NCBI GenBank assembly: GCA_002686085.1
Contig: NZAC01000006.1
Coordinates: forward strand, 48,036 to 112,035
Reading direction: 5' to 3'
Origin: Roseibacillus sp.
Lineage (GTDB): Bacteria > Verrucomicrobiota > Verrucomicrobiia > Verrucomicrobiales > Akkermansiaceae
DNA length: 64,000 nucleotides
Part shown: piece by piece, positions 19,540 to 27,873 of the stretch
Layout: the number at the start of each line of letters is the position of its first letter
Position numbering within the stretch: position 1 is the first letter of the stretch
Translations under genes and position numbers: made by a program
The notes under the pieces: model-generated
The model's database searches: none
Told to the model about the DNA's origin: nothing
The model's input: only the letters and a program-made list of their open reading frames with translations

Positions 19540-20259
19540 ATGAAACCGCTCCTCTACTGCCTCGCTGCCGGACTCCTCTTTTTGATCCCCTTTTCCCCGC
19601 TCTACGCCGATGACCATGAGAAGCTCAAGGTCCTTTATATGGGGGGCCGGGGGCATGACTCCCCCGGCTACGAGAAATTCCTGACCGCCTTCCTGGCCGA
19701 TCAAGGGGGATTTGACCTTGTGATTAGCAATAAGCTGGATGACCTCAGAACCGGGACCATCGAAAAGTATGATGTGGTCCTCTTTTTCGGGTCCGGCGGC
19801 GATTTCACCGATCCCGCTCAGGAAAAGGGATTTGAGAATTACCTGAAGAACGGAGGAGGGGTCGTGGGCATCCATGCTACTGACGCCTTCAAGAAGTCCG
19901 ATGTCTACTGGAAGATCTTTGGGGGTCAGTTTATTGGCCATGGAGGTGGCACCTTCCCTATCGAGTTCACTGACACCACACACCCCATCACGAAGGGGAT
20001 GAAAGGCTTCGAGATCACTGATGAGTCGTATCGGGACAAATTCCACCCTGCAACAATTGACAAACTACACCACCTCGGCCGCATCAACCGAGGCAACGAG
20101 AAGCATTCCATGATCTGGGTCCACGAATACGGCAAAGGCCGACTCTTTAGCACTGGCCTGGGGCACGACGAGAAAGCCTGGTCCAATCCGGCCTTACAGA
20201 AACTGACGCTTCGGGCCCTGCGCTGGGTAGCCCGTAAGCCGATCAAGGATCCAAAGTGA
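19540..20259 (+). CDS. ThuA-like/trehalose-utilisation-type exported protein
   Basis: 239 residues from ATG 19540; this start opens a signal peptide (MKPLLYCLAAGLLFLIPF, ending LYA). The body has the class I glutamine-amidotransferase-like ThuA fold: VLYMGGRGHDSPGYE, DVVLFFGSGGDF, GGGVVGIHATDAF, FGGQFIGHGGG, HPITKGMKGFEITDESY and a late VHEYGKGRLFSTGLGHDEKAW. Length is typical for the family. ThuA proteins are linked to trehalose or other disaccharide oxidation, but exported planctomycete and verrucomicrobial versions have no settled reaction. It sits beside a pectate lyase and a DUF1080 protein, which fits a carbohydrate-processing role. Confidence 0.85.
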   Translation: MKPLLYCLAAGLLFLIPFSPLYADDHEKLKVLYMGGRGHDSPGYEKFLTAFLADQGGFDLVISNKLDDLRTGTIEKYDVVLFFGSGGDFTDPAQEKGFENYLKNGGGVVGIHATDAFKKSDVYWKIFGGQFIGHGGGTFPIEFTDTTHPITKGMKGFEITDESYRDKFHPATIDKLHHLGRINRGNEKHSMIWVHEYGKGRLFSTGLGHDEKAWSNPALQKLTLRALRWVARKPIKDPK

Positions 20260-20271
20260 GGACCTCTCCCG

Positions 20272-21411
20272 CTAATCCCGGGCCTTCCTTCGTTCCTGGC
20301 GCCACTTTGGATACTCCGCAGCGAGAAGTCCCGCGGGCCAGCGACCCCCGATCCACCCATGGCCTATCCGGTGTGAATGACTCAATTCTGCGAGAGAGTA
20401 CTTCACGACCCCCTGCTCAATAAACATCGGCCTGTTAGTTCCGATTTCATAGTACCGCGCCCACACTGGGTCGGCCTCCAAGTCCGTGACGAGCCTTCGA
20501 TCCTTCCCCCCAGGCAGTGAGGCATCCGCTACCGTAACAACCCGCACTCCGTTGACGGCGGCCTGCCGAAACCAGTGCACTGCACCTTCCACAGCTTCGA
20601 TGACCTCCGGAGAAGGACTCTCGATCGACATGAGGTAACGAACAACGCCGACACTCTCCGCGCCAGAAATCGAAGGCAACTCGGAAATTCTGCCCTGAGC
20701 CGGGGCCAGAGTGAGCTCGTCATGCTGCTGACACCATGCGGTCAGCTGCTTTCCATCCCTGATCTGGCACCGGAGGATACAGCTGATTCCCCGCTCCACA
20801 GCCCCCATGCATTCCTTACGAAGCGGCAGGTCGATGATATCGAAGGGAGCCCTCCCCCGGGCGGCCCCATCAAGCACGGAAAGCGCTCCGATCATAGCTC
20901 CGTCGTTGAAGGTAATGAGACTCGAGTACCCGGGCCTGAGCGGATAGAACTGAGGCCATCCTCCGCTCGGATACTGGGCCTTAAGGAGATAGCGCACACC
21001 TTTGGCGAACCCCTCTCTGAAACGGGCTTCTCCGGTCGCCTTACAGACTGCCGCAAGGTAACGCATCTCGGAGTGAGTCGCCCCGTTATCAAGGGTGCAG
21101 GGAAATTTCATGGCGCGCAGCACATCCCGATGAGCCCGACGCTGTTGCTCCGTCAAATCCTCAGTGGCCGCATGCCCTGAAGGATGAATGCGATTATCGT
21201 TCTTATACCAGCCCCCAACCTCTGATTGGTAGAAGAGAACATTATCCGCAATGCGCTGCGCCTCCACCGAACCATACCAATCAGGATTCTCCCTAAGACA
21301 GTCCCGCCAACTACGATCCTGGGCCATAACTCCAGCACAGGTAGTCACGATGGCAGCCAGCGTTACAGTGACACTCCGATTCACCGCATCTTGATACATC
21401 CCCCTTATCAT
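20272..21411 (-). CDS. Pectate lyase, polysaccharide lyase family 10
   Basis: About 379 residues from ATG 21411; an ATG at 21399 is an alternative and the open frame runs to 21495. An N-terminal export signal (SVTVTLAAIVTTCAGVMA) precedes the mature enzyme. Family features visible: DNVLFYQSEVGGWYKN, DNGATHSEMRYLA, FAKGVRYLLKAQYPSGGWPQFYPLR, ITFNDGAMIGAL and, near the end, WARYYEIGTNRPMFI. PL10 enzymes cut polygalacturonate by beta-elimination using Ca2+ and an arginine base. The stop lies 12 bases from the converging ThuA-like gene. It is likely transcribed after the DUF1080 and esterase genes upstream on the same strand. The presence of a pectinase suggests access to plant or algal polysaccharide. 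Confidence 0.85.
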   Translation of the reverse strand: MIRGMYQDAVNRSVTVTLAAIVTTCAGVMAQDRSWRDCLRENPDWYGSVEAQRIADNVLFYQSEVGGWYKNDNRIHPSGHAATEDLTEQQRRAHRDVLRAMKFPCTLDNGATHSEMRYLAAVCKATGEARFREGFAKGVRYLLKAQYPSGGWPQFYPLRPGYSSLITFNDGAMIGALSVLDGAARGRAPFDIIDLPLRKECMGAVERGISCILRCQIRDGKQLTAWCQQHDELTLAPAQGRISELPSISGAESVGVVRYLMSIESPSPEVIEAVEGAVHWFRQAAVNGVRVVTVADASLPGGKDRRLVTDLEADPVWARYYEIGTNRPMFIEQGVVKYSLAELSHSHRIGHGWIGGRWPAGLLAAEYPKWRQERRKARD

Positions 21412-21519
21412 CAGCCCAGCAAACTCCCGGAGAACCAACCCGGCTCCCCGGAATCGAACTTGTAGTGCCTCCTCATTTCCCGACCTGAATTCCACTCAGG
21501 CCGCTCACCACACTTCAGA

Positions 21520-22311
21520 TTACTTTTTGATTTCGAGAACCTCAATACTCTTAAATTGAGTCGGGTGACTTTCAGCCTGAATCGAAATAGTTCCCTTTTC
21601 TAGCAGTGTCCCATCATCCAACTGAGGCAGCTTGTACTCCATGGCCAGCTCTCCATTTACGAAGTGACGAAGCCCCTCGCTGCCACGGACTTCCACTTCG
21701 CAGGTCACCCACTGATCACCACGGAAGGTCTTTGACTGGGAACTCAGGCAGTGCCGCTTATCGACCCGGTCATTGAAGACCACATGCGTCCCCGGAGTGC
21801 AGAGATTCGCGGTGGTCCGGCGGCCCTCTTCGAAGCCACCCAAGAGTTGAACCTCAATCGAAGCGGGGAAATCCTGCTTGAGGGTCATACTTTCGACAGT
21901 CTGCCCATGAAGCATCAGTCCATTGTTCCGCCGAGCCCATCCTGGCCCTCCACTCACCTGATCCCCTATGAAACGATAAACGGCGCGAATCTTGTAATGG
22001 GAGAACTCCGTTTTGTAAAAGAGGTGGCCAAAAACGCTGTTGAACTGCTCCCACTGATCATAGCTCACGGTCAGGAGTCCATCCACAACCCGAAAGGTGT
22101 TCTTGTAATTCTCTCCGGCCTTGTATCCCACAAACTTTGGAGTCCATCCCTCAAGATCTTTACCATTAAAGAGACTGATCCATTGACCCTCCGAGGACTT
22201 TGCTGCCTCCTTTTTCGGTGTCTCCGCTTTTTTTTCCTGATCCGCCCAAGTTGAGCCAAGTAGAACCCCTGCTAAACTCACTGTCAGTCCAATGCATTTG
22301 GTAGCTTTCAT
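21520..22311 (-). CDS. DUF1080 (3-keto-disaccharide hydrolase-like) exported protein
   Basis: 263 residues with a signal peptide (MKATKCIGLTVSLAGVLLG, about 1-23). The DUF1080 concanavalin-like fold is shown by WISLFNGKDLEGWTPK, FRVVDGLLTV, RAVYRFIGDQVSGG, NNGLMLHGQTVESM, SIEVQLLGG and the late GTISIQAESHPTQFKSIEVLEI. Some members hydrolyse 3-keto-glycosides made by flavin glucoside oxidases; others only bind. The gene is 108 bases upstream of the pectate lyase and 33 bases downstream of the esterase on the same strand, so a three-gene carbohydrate operon is plausible. Confidence 0.88.
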   Translation of the reverse strand: MKATKCIGLTVSLAGVLLGSTWADQEKKAETPKKEAAKSSEGQWISLFNGKDLEGWTPKFVGYKAGENYKNTFRVVDGLLTVSYDQWEQFNSVFGHLFYKTEFSHYKIRAVYRFIGDQVSGGPGWARRNNGLMLHGQTVESMTLKQDFPASIEVQLLGGFEEGRRTTANLCTPGTHVVFNDRVDKRHCLSSQSKTFRGDQWVTCEVEVRGSEGLRHFVNGELAMEYKLPQLDDGTLLEKGTISIQAESHPTQFKSIEVLEIKK

Positions 22312-22344
22312 CTGCGTTGGTCTAGCACATATCGCAGGCCTTCG

Positions 22345-23154
22345 TCATTCGCGTTTCTGTGAAAACATCCAGTCGTAAACCTCCCGAGTCGAAAATACGA
22401 TTCGACCAACACCATGTCCTTCCTCGGGGAAAACCTTGATTTTCGCCCGTTTGCCTCCTGCTCTTCGAATTGCCGTAATCATCCGCTCGGAACGCTCTGC
22501 CGGAACTACCCGGTCTTTTGCCCCCGCAAAGGCATAAACGGGAACAGTTGCGAGATTGGCAGCCCACTCCTCAAGTTCATCCGTTACTGCCTTGGGTCCG
22601 CCTCGACCAATACCCCCAACAACGGGAGCAATAGCGGCAAAATGCTTCGGATTATGCCCGCCCCAGACCCAGCACCCATATCCCCCCATACTGTTTCCTG
22701 TCAGATAAATTCGCCGCTCGTCCAACGGAAGAGTCGCCTTTAGGTGCTCCAGAAGCACATCGAGATCGGGTGGAGTCCAAGTTCCGCGACCCTTCGGAGT
22801 ATCCCTGAGGCACTGAGGAGCCACCACGAGGCATGGCCCTTTTCGAAATTTACGTATTCCAAAAACGACCCTCTGAACCTGCCCTTTTATCTTACCAATA
22901 TCGTTCCCCACTCCCCCGGCTCCATGCAGGTAAATAACGACCGGAACTTTCTTTTCCTTTTTCGCATCGACCGAGAAAAGAAGGAATTCCGGGTTCAGAT
23001 ACGTCGTCTTTTCCCGCAGCTTCGCACCCAACGAACTAACCACAGGACCGTCCTCCTGCCCGCTAAGTGGAACCACCAGTGAAAGCGCGCAGTAGCCAAA
23101 AACAAGCCGGGGTGAAATGAAACGTAAGCAACATTGTCCTAGAGAGGTAGTCAC
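22345..23154 (-). CDS. Exported alpha/beta-hydrolase (PHB-depolymerase/esterase type)
   Basis: About 269 residues from GTG 23154. The frame is open to 23337, but the upstream part overlaps the BFD gene, and only this start gives a compact signal peptide (LVFGYCALSLVVPLSG); ATG 23235 is the alternative. The esterase fold shows YLHGAGGVGND (oxyanion region), the nucleophile motif TGNSMGGYGCW, VYAFAGAKDRVVPAERS with the catalytic acid, and the histidine in FPEEGHGVGR. This arrangement matches prolyl-oligopeptidase/PHB-depolymerase-like esterases often placed in polysaccharide loci, where they remove ester groups. The substrate is not predictable. Confidence 0.8.
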   Translation of the reverse strand: MTTSLGQCCLRFISPRLVFGYCALSLVVPLSGQEDGPVVSSLGAKLREKTTYLNPEFLLFSVDAKKEKKVPVVIYLHGAGGVGNDIGKIKGQVQRVVFGIRKFRKGPCLVVAPQCLRDTPKGRGTWTPPDLDVLLEHLKATLPLDERRIYLTGNSMGGYGCWVWGGHNPKHFAAIAPVVGGIGRGGPKAVTDELEEWAANLATVPVYAFAGAKDRVVPAERSERMITAIRRAGGKRAKIKVFPEEGHGVGRIVFSTREVYDWMFSQKRE

Positions 23155-23251
23155 TCGTGCAACGTAGTCAGGTCGATAATGATTCACACTCCTATTTTCC
23201 TGCCACTTTCCGACCATCGCTGGGACCAGTTTCATATCGGGAGATTCCAGC

Positions 23252-23548
23252 CTAAGCCGCGCTGCAGTTACAAAGAACCGCCGCATACCCGCAGTGCTGA
23301 CATAACCCAAAACGCCCACAATCTGCCGGGAGTCCACTAAGAATCCGGTTAAGCTTGCACTGACATGCCCTGCACCCAGTCCCTGCTCGTGTGCACATGC
23401 TGACCTCCTCTACCGAGGAGGCACCGGTTTCGGAGATCGCCCGCCGAACATCTCCCTCAGTCACACCATGGCAATGACACACGACAAATTCGCCGCTCAC
23501 ACCAGGGGTGTTGTCCTTTTTGGTTGATTGGACCTTCAGGCAGCTCAT
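23252..23548 (-). CDS. BFD-like [2Fe-2S] ferredoxin with an extra cysteine-rich tail
   Basis: 98 residues from ATG 23548 (frame open to 23755). The BFD domain (bacterioferritin-associated ferredoxin) is clear: VCHCHGVTEGDVRRAI, then TGCRACQCKLNRIL, giving the four cluster cysteines C24, C26, C59 and C62 with the usual 32-residue spacing. BFD proteins pass electrons to bacterioferritin so that stored Fe3+ leaves as Fe2+. After the domain there is an additional tail with CGRFGLCQHCGYAAVLCNC, five more cysteines, not part of the standard fold and possibly a second metal site. It is divergent from an AraC regulator, with an inverted repeat between them, and near an iron importer, which fits iron homeostasis. 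Confidence 0.85.
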   Translation of the reverse strand: MSCLKVQSTKKDNTPGVSGEFVVCHCHGVTEGDVRRAISETGASSVEEVSMCTRAGTGCRACQCKLNRILSGLPADCGRFGLCQHCGYAAVLCNCSAA

Positions 23549-23618
23549 CCGCGCAACGATTCTTCTAAATTCAGAGGCAATTTCGGAAGTGCAGAGAAAT
23601 AATTCAATACTTTTATTG

Positions 23619-23641
23619 CTATTGAGACACAGTCTCAATAG
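23619..23641. promoter_or_regulatory. Perfect 10-bp inverted repeat, candidate operator between BFD and AraC genes
   Basis: CTATTGAGAC (23619-23628), ACA spacer, GTCTCAATAG (23632-23641). It lies 9 bases before the GTG of the AraC gene and about 70 bases before the ATG of the divergent BFD gene. Size and symmetry fit a dimer-binding site. Position over the AraC leader suggests autoregulation or control by an iron regulator; it does not match the classical Fur box closely. Confidence 0.55.
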
Positions 23642-23649
23642 AAGCAGGC

Positions 23650-24540
23650 GTGGACGGCTTAACTCCTTCTGTTCTTCATGAGATCGCTGGCTTGACCGAT
23701 GGGCAAGTCGAGCTCTTCGATGGAGAGCTAAAAGCCTCACAATCGTGGGCAGCATCCCTCCGAACGAACAGTATTTGCTTCTGCTTTAACGAATCTGGCG
23801 AAGCTCTGTTAATGGGCGAAGGCAATACTCGAATCTATTTACGCCCCCAATCTTTGAGCCTGTTCACGGTCGGAATGGAGCTACCGCCAATCGCTACACG
23901 GATCGGAGCCGGCCATCACAATTTTGTGCTCATTACCGTTCCGAGAGACCACCTGAGCACCCTCTTCGGTTCCGATTTAATTCACCTCCATCCACAGTTT
24001 CACAAGTTCATTGAAAGGCAGAACACTGCCGGCTTCGGAGTGGTTCGGCCCATGTGGTCCGACGAAAAAAGACTCATGGGATGGTTCCGGAATCCGCCCG
24101 TTCCTGAAGCCGCCAGAAACCTTTGGTATCAGTCCAAGATCGGAGAACTTTTCGCGATTCACCTCTTTGCGAGTGATAACGAATCTTTCCCGGTTCAACA
24201 CAACCGACGAAGCAATCAGTTTTCCGATCGTGCGCTCACCTACCTTCGGAAAAACTACGAGGAAACACTGGACCTTAACGTCCTCGCAGGGAAATGCGGT
24301 TGCTCCGGGCCATATCTTAGCAGGAGTGTAAAGAGAGAGACCGGTAAGACTCTTCAGCAACACCTCCGCTCGATACGGATTGATGCCGCAGCACGGATGC
24401 TCACCCAGGGAGCTAACGTGACCGAGGCAGCCTTCGCTGTGGGATATTCTTCCTTGAGCCATTTCTCAAAGGCTTTCGAAGTAGAAAAGGGGTTGCTCCC
24501 GTCGGAGTTTGTGCGCGCCGACGAACAAATGATCGGATAA
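23650..24540 (+). CDS. AraC-family transcriptional regulator
   Basis: 296 residues from GTG 23650, preceded by AGCAGG. The C-terminal 100 residues form the two AraC helix-turn-helix units: LNVLAGKCGCSGPYLSRSVK with TGKTLQQHLRSIRIDAAARML, then VTEAAFAVGYSSLSHFSKAF. The N-terminal part (about 1-180) is a sensor region without clear identity; it has a cupin-like LFTVGMELPP stretch. Placement between a BFD ferredoxin and the ferric-iron ABC genes resembles siderophore- or iron-responsive AraC regulators (PchR-like context), so control of the importer and of BFD is a reasonable inference. Confidence 0.88.
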   Translation: MDGLTPSVLHEIAGLTDGQVELFDGELKASQSWAASLRTNSICFCFNESGEALLMGEGNTRIYLRPQSLSLFTVGMELPPIATRIGAGHHNFVLITVPRDHLSTLFGSDLIHLHPQFHKFIERQNTAGFGVVRPMWSDEKRLMGWFRNPPVPEAARNLWYQSKIGELFAIHLFASDNESFPVQHNRRSNQFSDRALTYLRKNYEETLDLNVLAGKCGCSGPYLSRSVKRETGKTLQQHLRSIRIDAAARMLTQGANVTEAAFAVGYSSLSHFSKAFEVEKGLLPSEFVRADEQMIG

Positions 24541-24976
24541 CCGGCCCTTCGCAGTTCGTTTATCCCTATTGGGCTTGTCGCTTTTTCCTGTTATTAGAGC
24601 GCCTGATATCCGCCTCTAATCATCCTGCGGGTGTCTCATTTCCCTCGATTTCAATCGTCAATTGACTTTGCAATGGACAATCTATCGCTAAGTTTCGCCT
24701 TCCGATCGCGAGCGCAAATGGACCAGGAATGTCACTGTTCTAGGACATTCTCACCATTGGTGCCCGACCATGAATTATTCTAATATCGACTCCCGAATCC
24801 GAACCTCCACTGTGAGAAAAAGCGTCACGAAAAGGAAAAGCCCTGCCATGACGGAAAGGGCCAGCCTTTCCAAGGAGCGAGGAAAAACCCGATCACCCTT
24901 AAGCCAGACATCCGCGGACACCGCTTCGATTCCAAAAGTTCCTGGCAAACAGTCCTAACCCTCCACCTGATCCGAT
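24541..24976. other. 436-bp leader region of the ferric-iron ABC genes, no gene supported
   Basis: This gap separates the AraC gene from the iron-binding protein gene. It contains a 10-bp palindrome GTCAATTGAC (24657-24666) overlapping a TTGACT that could be a -35 element, and a 7-bp inverted repeat at 24727-24750. A 62-codon Lys/Arg/Ser-rich frame at 24770-24958 has no recognisable features and I do not call it. The length and repeats suggest a regulated promoter. Confidence 0.5.
24727..24750. promoter_or_regulatory. Inverted repeat, candidate operator upstream of the iron importer
   Basis: GAATGTC (24727-24733) and GACATTC (24744-24750) are exact reverse complements separated by ten bases. 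The site lies about 230 bases before the iron-binding protein start, inside the long leader region. It differs from the repeat between the BFD and AraC genes. A regulatory role is inferred only from symmetry and place. Confidence 0.3.
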
Positions 24977-25993
24977 ATGAAATACGCCACCCTCCATCTC
25001 TCGGCCATTCTCTGGCTTTCACTTTGTGCCCTTTCACAAGCCAAGGAAGTCCGTCTCTACACTCAGCGCCATTACCCCGCAGACAAAGAATTCTTTGCGC
25101 AGTTCACCAAGGACACGGGCATCGAGGTGAAAGTCATCAAGGCCGGAGCCAACGAGCTCCTCACCCGGCTTGAGTCAGAAAAAGCGGCGCCGCAGGCAGA
25201 CCTTTTTATCACTACGGATGCCGGTGCACTCGACCGCGCCGATGCCGCTGGACTGCTTGACGAGCTCGACAATAAAACCTTGGCAGACAGAATTCCTGCA
25301 GGGCTTCAAGGGAAGAACGGCACTTGGGTGCCGATCACAATGCGCGCCAGGGTGATTGTCTACTCCAAGGAGCGGGCTGGAAACAATCTTCCGAAAACAT
25401 ACGAGGATCTCGCCGACAGTCAGTGGAAGGGGCGAGTTCTGATCAGATCATCGAGCAACGCCTACAATCAATCGCTCCTCGCTTCGATTCTGGCTGCTGA
25501 AGGCCGGGATGCTGCTCTCGCGTGGGCCAAGGGAGTCACAGCCAACATGGCACGCCCGCCCCAAGGTAATGATCGTGATCAAGTCCGTAGTGTTGCACTG
25601 GGTCTTGGTGAATTAGCTGTGGTCAACACCTACTATCTCGGCTTGTTGGAGAACGCCGATGACCCCAAAGATCGAGCTGCACGGGCCGCTGTAGGAGTGA
25701 TCTTCCCGAATCAGGCAGGTCGTGGAGCTCACGTGAATGTCAGCGGAGCTGGAATCGTCAAGGGAGCCAAGAATCGTCCCCACGCCGTTGCCTTACTTGA
25801 ATTTCTGACATCCAAGAAGATCCAAGCCAGTTATCAGAAAATGACTTCTGAGTTTGCAGTCGCCGAGGGGATCAAGCCCGAACCCCTTCAGGCAAAATGG
25901 GGGACTTTCAAGCCAGACCTCACCTCTCTCCACGAACTTGCAGGACATCAGGAAGAAGCTGTGAAGATCTTTGACCTCGCAGGCTGGAAGTGA
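24977..25993 (+). CDS. fbpA: Fe(3+) ABC transporter periplasmic binding protein (FutA/FbpA type)
   Basis: 338 residues with a signal peptide (about 1-22, cut after SQA). The mature protein begins KEVRLYTQRHYPADKEFF; the RHY (residues 31-33) is the FutA-type iron-ligand motif. The paired tyrosines of VVNTYYLG (near 218) are the other usual ligands. AGANELLTRLESEK, QADLFITTDAGAL and the C-terminal GAKNRPHAVALLEFLTSKK are family hallmarks. It binds free or chelated ferric iron in the periplasm and gives it to the permease gene that follows 12 bases later. Confidence 0.92.
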   Translation: MKYATLHLSAILWLSLCALSQAKEVRLYTQRHYPADKEFFAQFTKDTGIEVKVIKAGANELLTRLESEKAAPQADLFITTDAGALDRADAAGLLDELDNKTLADRIPAGLQGKNGTWVPITMRARVIVYSKERAGNNLPKTYEDLADSQWKGRVLIRSSSNAYNQSLLASILAAEGRDAALAWAKGVTANMARPPQGNDRDQVRSVALGLGELAVVNTYYLGLLENADDPKDRAARAAVGVIFPNQAGRGAHVNVSGAGIVKGAKNRPHAVALLEFLTSKKIQASYQKMTSEFAVAEGIKPEPLQAKWGTFKPDLTSLHELAGHQEEAVKIFDLAGWK

Positions 25994-26005
25994 GATCTAG
26001 ACCGG

Positions 26006-27694
26006 GTGCAAAAACCCCCGAAAGCGGGCTCCGATGCCTTGGTTCGCTCCCGGAGTGGGCAAATCTGTGGTAGTCTACTGAGTTGGCGAATACTCGCTTG
26101 GCTCTGTGCCCTCACCCTTTTTGCCCCGGTTGTATGCGTCCTTTGGGAAGCGATTGTACCGGGCCACGGTAGTGACGCAGGGTCGTGGGACCATGTGCGA
26201 GCCAACCTGCTATGGCCCGCGATCCGCGATACTGCCATTCTGGTTGCAGGCGTCTGCCTGTTCTCCGGTCTTCTTGGGGTCCCTGCGGCTTGGTGCATCT
26301 CCACCCTGCAGTTTCGGGGTCGGGGACTTCTCTCCGTTCTTCTGGTCCTTCCGCTCGCAGTTCCTCCCTATGTTGCCGCGTTCGCATCAACTGAGGCCCG
26401 TGAAGCTTTCATTCCAACTCTCGCCCAGATTCGACAGGAAATGGGTGTTGATGCCTTTCTCATGATCGAGCTGATTCACCGTTTTGCGTGGCTCATCCTC
26501 ATCTTTTCAGCGGTCCTCTATCCTTATGTTTTCCTTGCCTGCCGGTCCGCCTTTTCGGGTTCCTCGCGGCGCCTTGCGGAGGCCAGCCGGGCACTGGGTT
26601 CCGGTGGATGGGCAACCTTCCGGAAAATTAACCTCCCTCTTGCGCGCCCTGCTCTTGTCGCGGGGCTCTTCCTTGTCGCAATGGAGGTGATAAACGACTA
26701 CGGGGCAGTACATCACCTCGGCATTAACACCATGACGGTGACGATTTTTCGCACATGGTTCAGCCTTGGTGAACTCGAGACCGCCCGTAGACTGGCTGGA
26801 TGGATGCTTCTGGGAATTTTCACTCTTGTCTTACTTGAGCAGTGGCAGCGAGGACGCCGCGGATTTGTGTCAGGCCAGGAAGGAATCCCACCTCGGCCTA
26901 AGTGCGGTGTGATGGGATCCATTATATGCTGGCTCGTCTGCTTGATTCCCGTGGTTCTCGGCCTCCTTGTTCCCCTTTTAATCCTTGTTCAGTGGTGGAG
27001 AGCGTCCACGATGCCAGATGCCGCCCCGGAAATTTTTGCAGCCGCGCGCAACAGCCTCTTTCTCGGCGTTGGGGTAACCCTAGCCTGCCTGCTCCTCGGC
27101 CTTGTCATCGCAGGGGTCGCCCGATTCACCAAGCGCCGGAGCGATCGGCTGATGGCCCACGGTTCAGGGATCGCAGGCTACGCCTCACCGGGGGCTGTGA
27201 TGGCAGCCGGAGTGTTCGCATTAGCCGCGGCACTGCGGGCATGGTTTCCCCCGGAAAGCTGGCTCGGAGCACGACTACTCTCTGACTCCCTGCTCTGGCT
27301 TGGTTTTGGCCTGACCGCGCGCTACATCGCCATTGCCATTCAAATGGCAAAACAGTCGCAATCTCTTATCCCGCTCGTCAATGATAGCGCATCGAGCACC
27401 TTAGGCAGGAGCCCTCTCCAGAGCTTCATCTCGATTCATCTCCCTCTGATGCGGCCCGCGCTTGCAGGGGCAGCCATCCTCATCTTCGTTGACGTCTGCA
27501 AAGAGCTCCCACTCTGCCTCATGCTCCGGACCTTCGATTTTGAAACCCTTGGAACCTGGACCTGGGGTCTCGCTGACCAAGGGCAGATCTGGGCCACCGC
27601 CGCGCCCTCTCTGGTGTTAATTCTCACCTGCCTTCTGGGGCTCACCCTCGTGGAAATGTTCGGCTGGCGCCACCAGAGGCGACGCCAGCCGTAG
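26006..27694 (+). CDS. fbpB: Fe(3+) ABC transporter permease (FbpB type)
   Basis: 562 residues from GTG 26006. It is a double-length permease: two halves each with about six hydrophobic segments. The first coupling helix area is ASRALGSGGWATFRKINLPLARPALVAG (EAA motif); the second is near STLGRSPLQSFISIHLPLMRPALAGA. Total length and duplicated EAA loops match FbpB/SfuB-type iron permeases, in which one chain makes the whole channel. It is 12 bases after the binding protein, so the two are co-transcribed. Confidence 0.9.
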   Translation: MQKPPKAGSDALVRSRSGQICGSLLSWRILAWLCALTLFAPVVCVLWEAIVPGHGSDAGSWDHVRANLLWPAIRDTAILVAGVCLFSGLLGVPAAWCISTLQFRGRGLLSVLLVLPLAVPPYVAAFASTEAREAFIPTLAQIRQEMGVDAFLMIELIHRFAWLILIFSAVLYPYVFLACRSAFSGSSRRLAEASRALGSGGWATFRKINLPLARPALVAGLFLVAMEVINDYGAVHHLGINTMTVTIFRTWFSLGELETARRLAGWMLLGIFTLVLLEQWQRGRRGFVSGQEGIPPRPKCGVMGSIICWLVCLIPVVLGLLVPLLILVQWWRASTMPDAAPEIFAAARNSLFLGVGVTLACLLLGLVIAGVARFTKRRSDRLMAHGSGIAGYASPGAVMAAGVFALAAALRAWFPPESWLGARLLSDSLLWLGFGLTARYIAIAIQMAKQSQSLIPLVNDSASSTLGRSPLQSFISIHLPLMRPALAGAAILIFVDVCKELPLCLMLRTFDFETLGTWTWGLADQGQIWATAAPSLVLILTCLLGLTLVEMFGWRHQRRRQP

Positions 27695-27873
27695 GTCATG
27701 TGAGTCAGACGAGCACCTCACCAAAGTGCGGCGCTCACTTTCAAAGCTAGACGATCGGCTCTGTCCCGACTATCGTTCCAAGCACCCGGAACTGACGCCT
27801 CCTTGTCCCAGGAAAGATCAAAGATCCACGTGGGCCTTGCCATTTCCCGTTCACCATCTACAGCGAGCACAGC

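Noticed and set aside
23154-23337. N-terminal extension of the esterase
   Set aside because: It overlaps the BFD gene and lacks an export-signal start; the internal GTG gives a normal signal peptide.
24770-24958. 62-codon frame in the iron-importer leader
   Set aside because: Low-complexity Lys/Arg/Ser composition, no motif, no clear ribosome site; treated as leader sequence.
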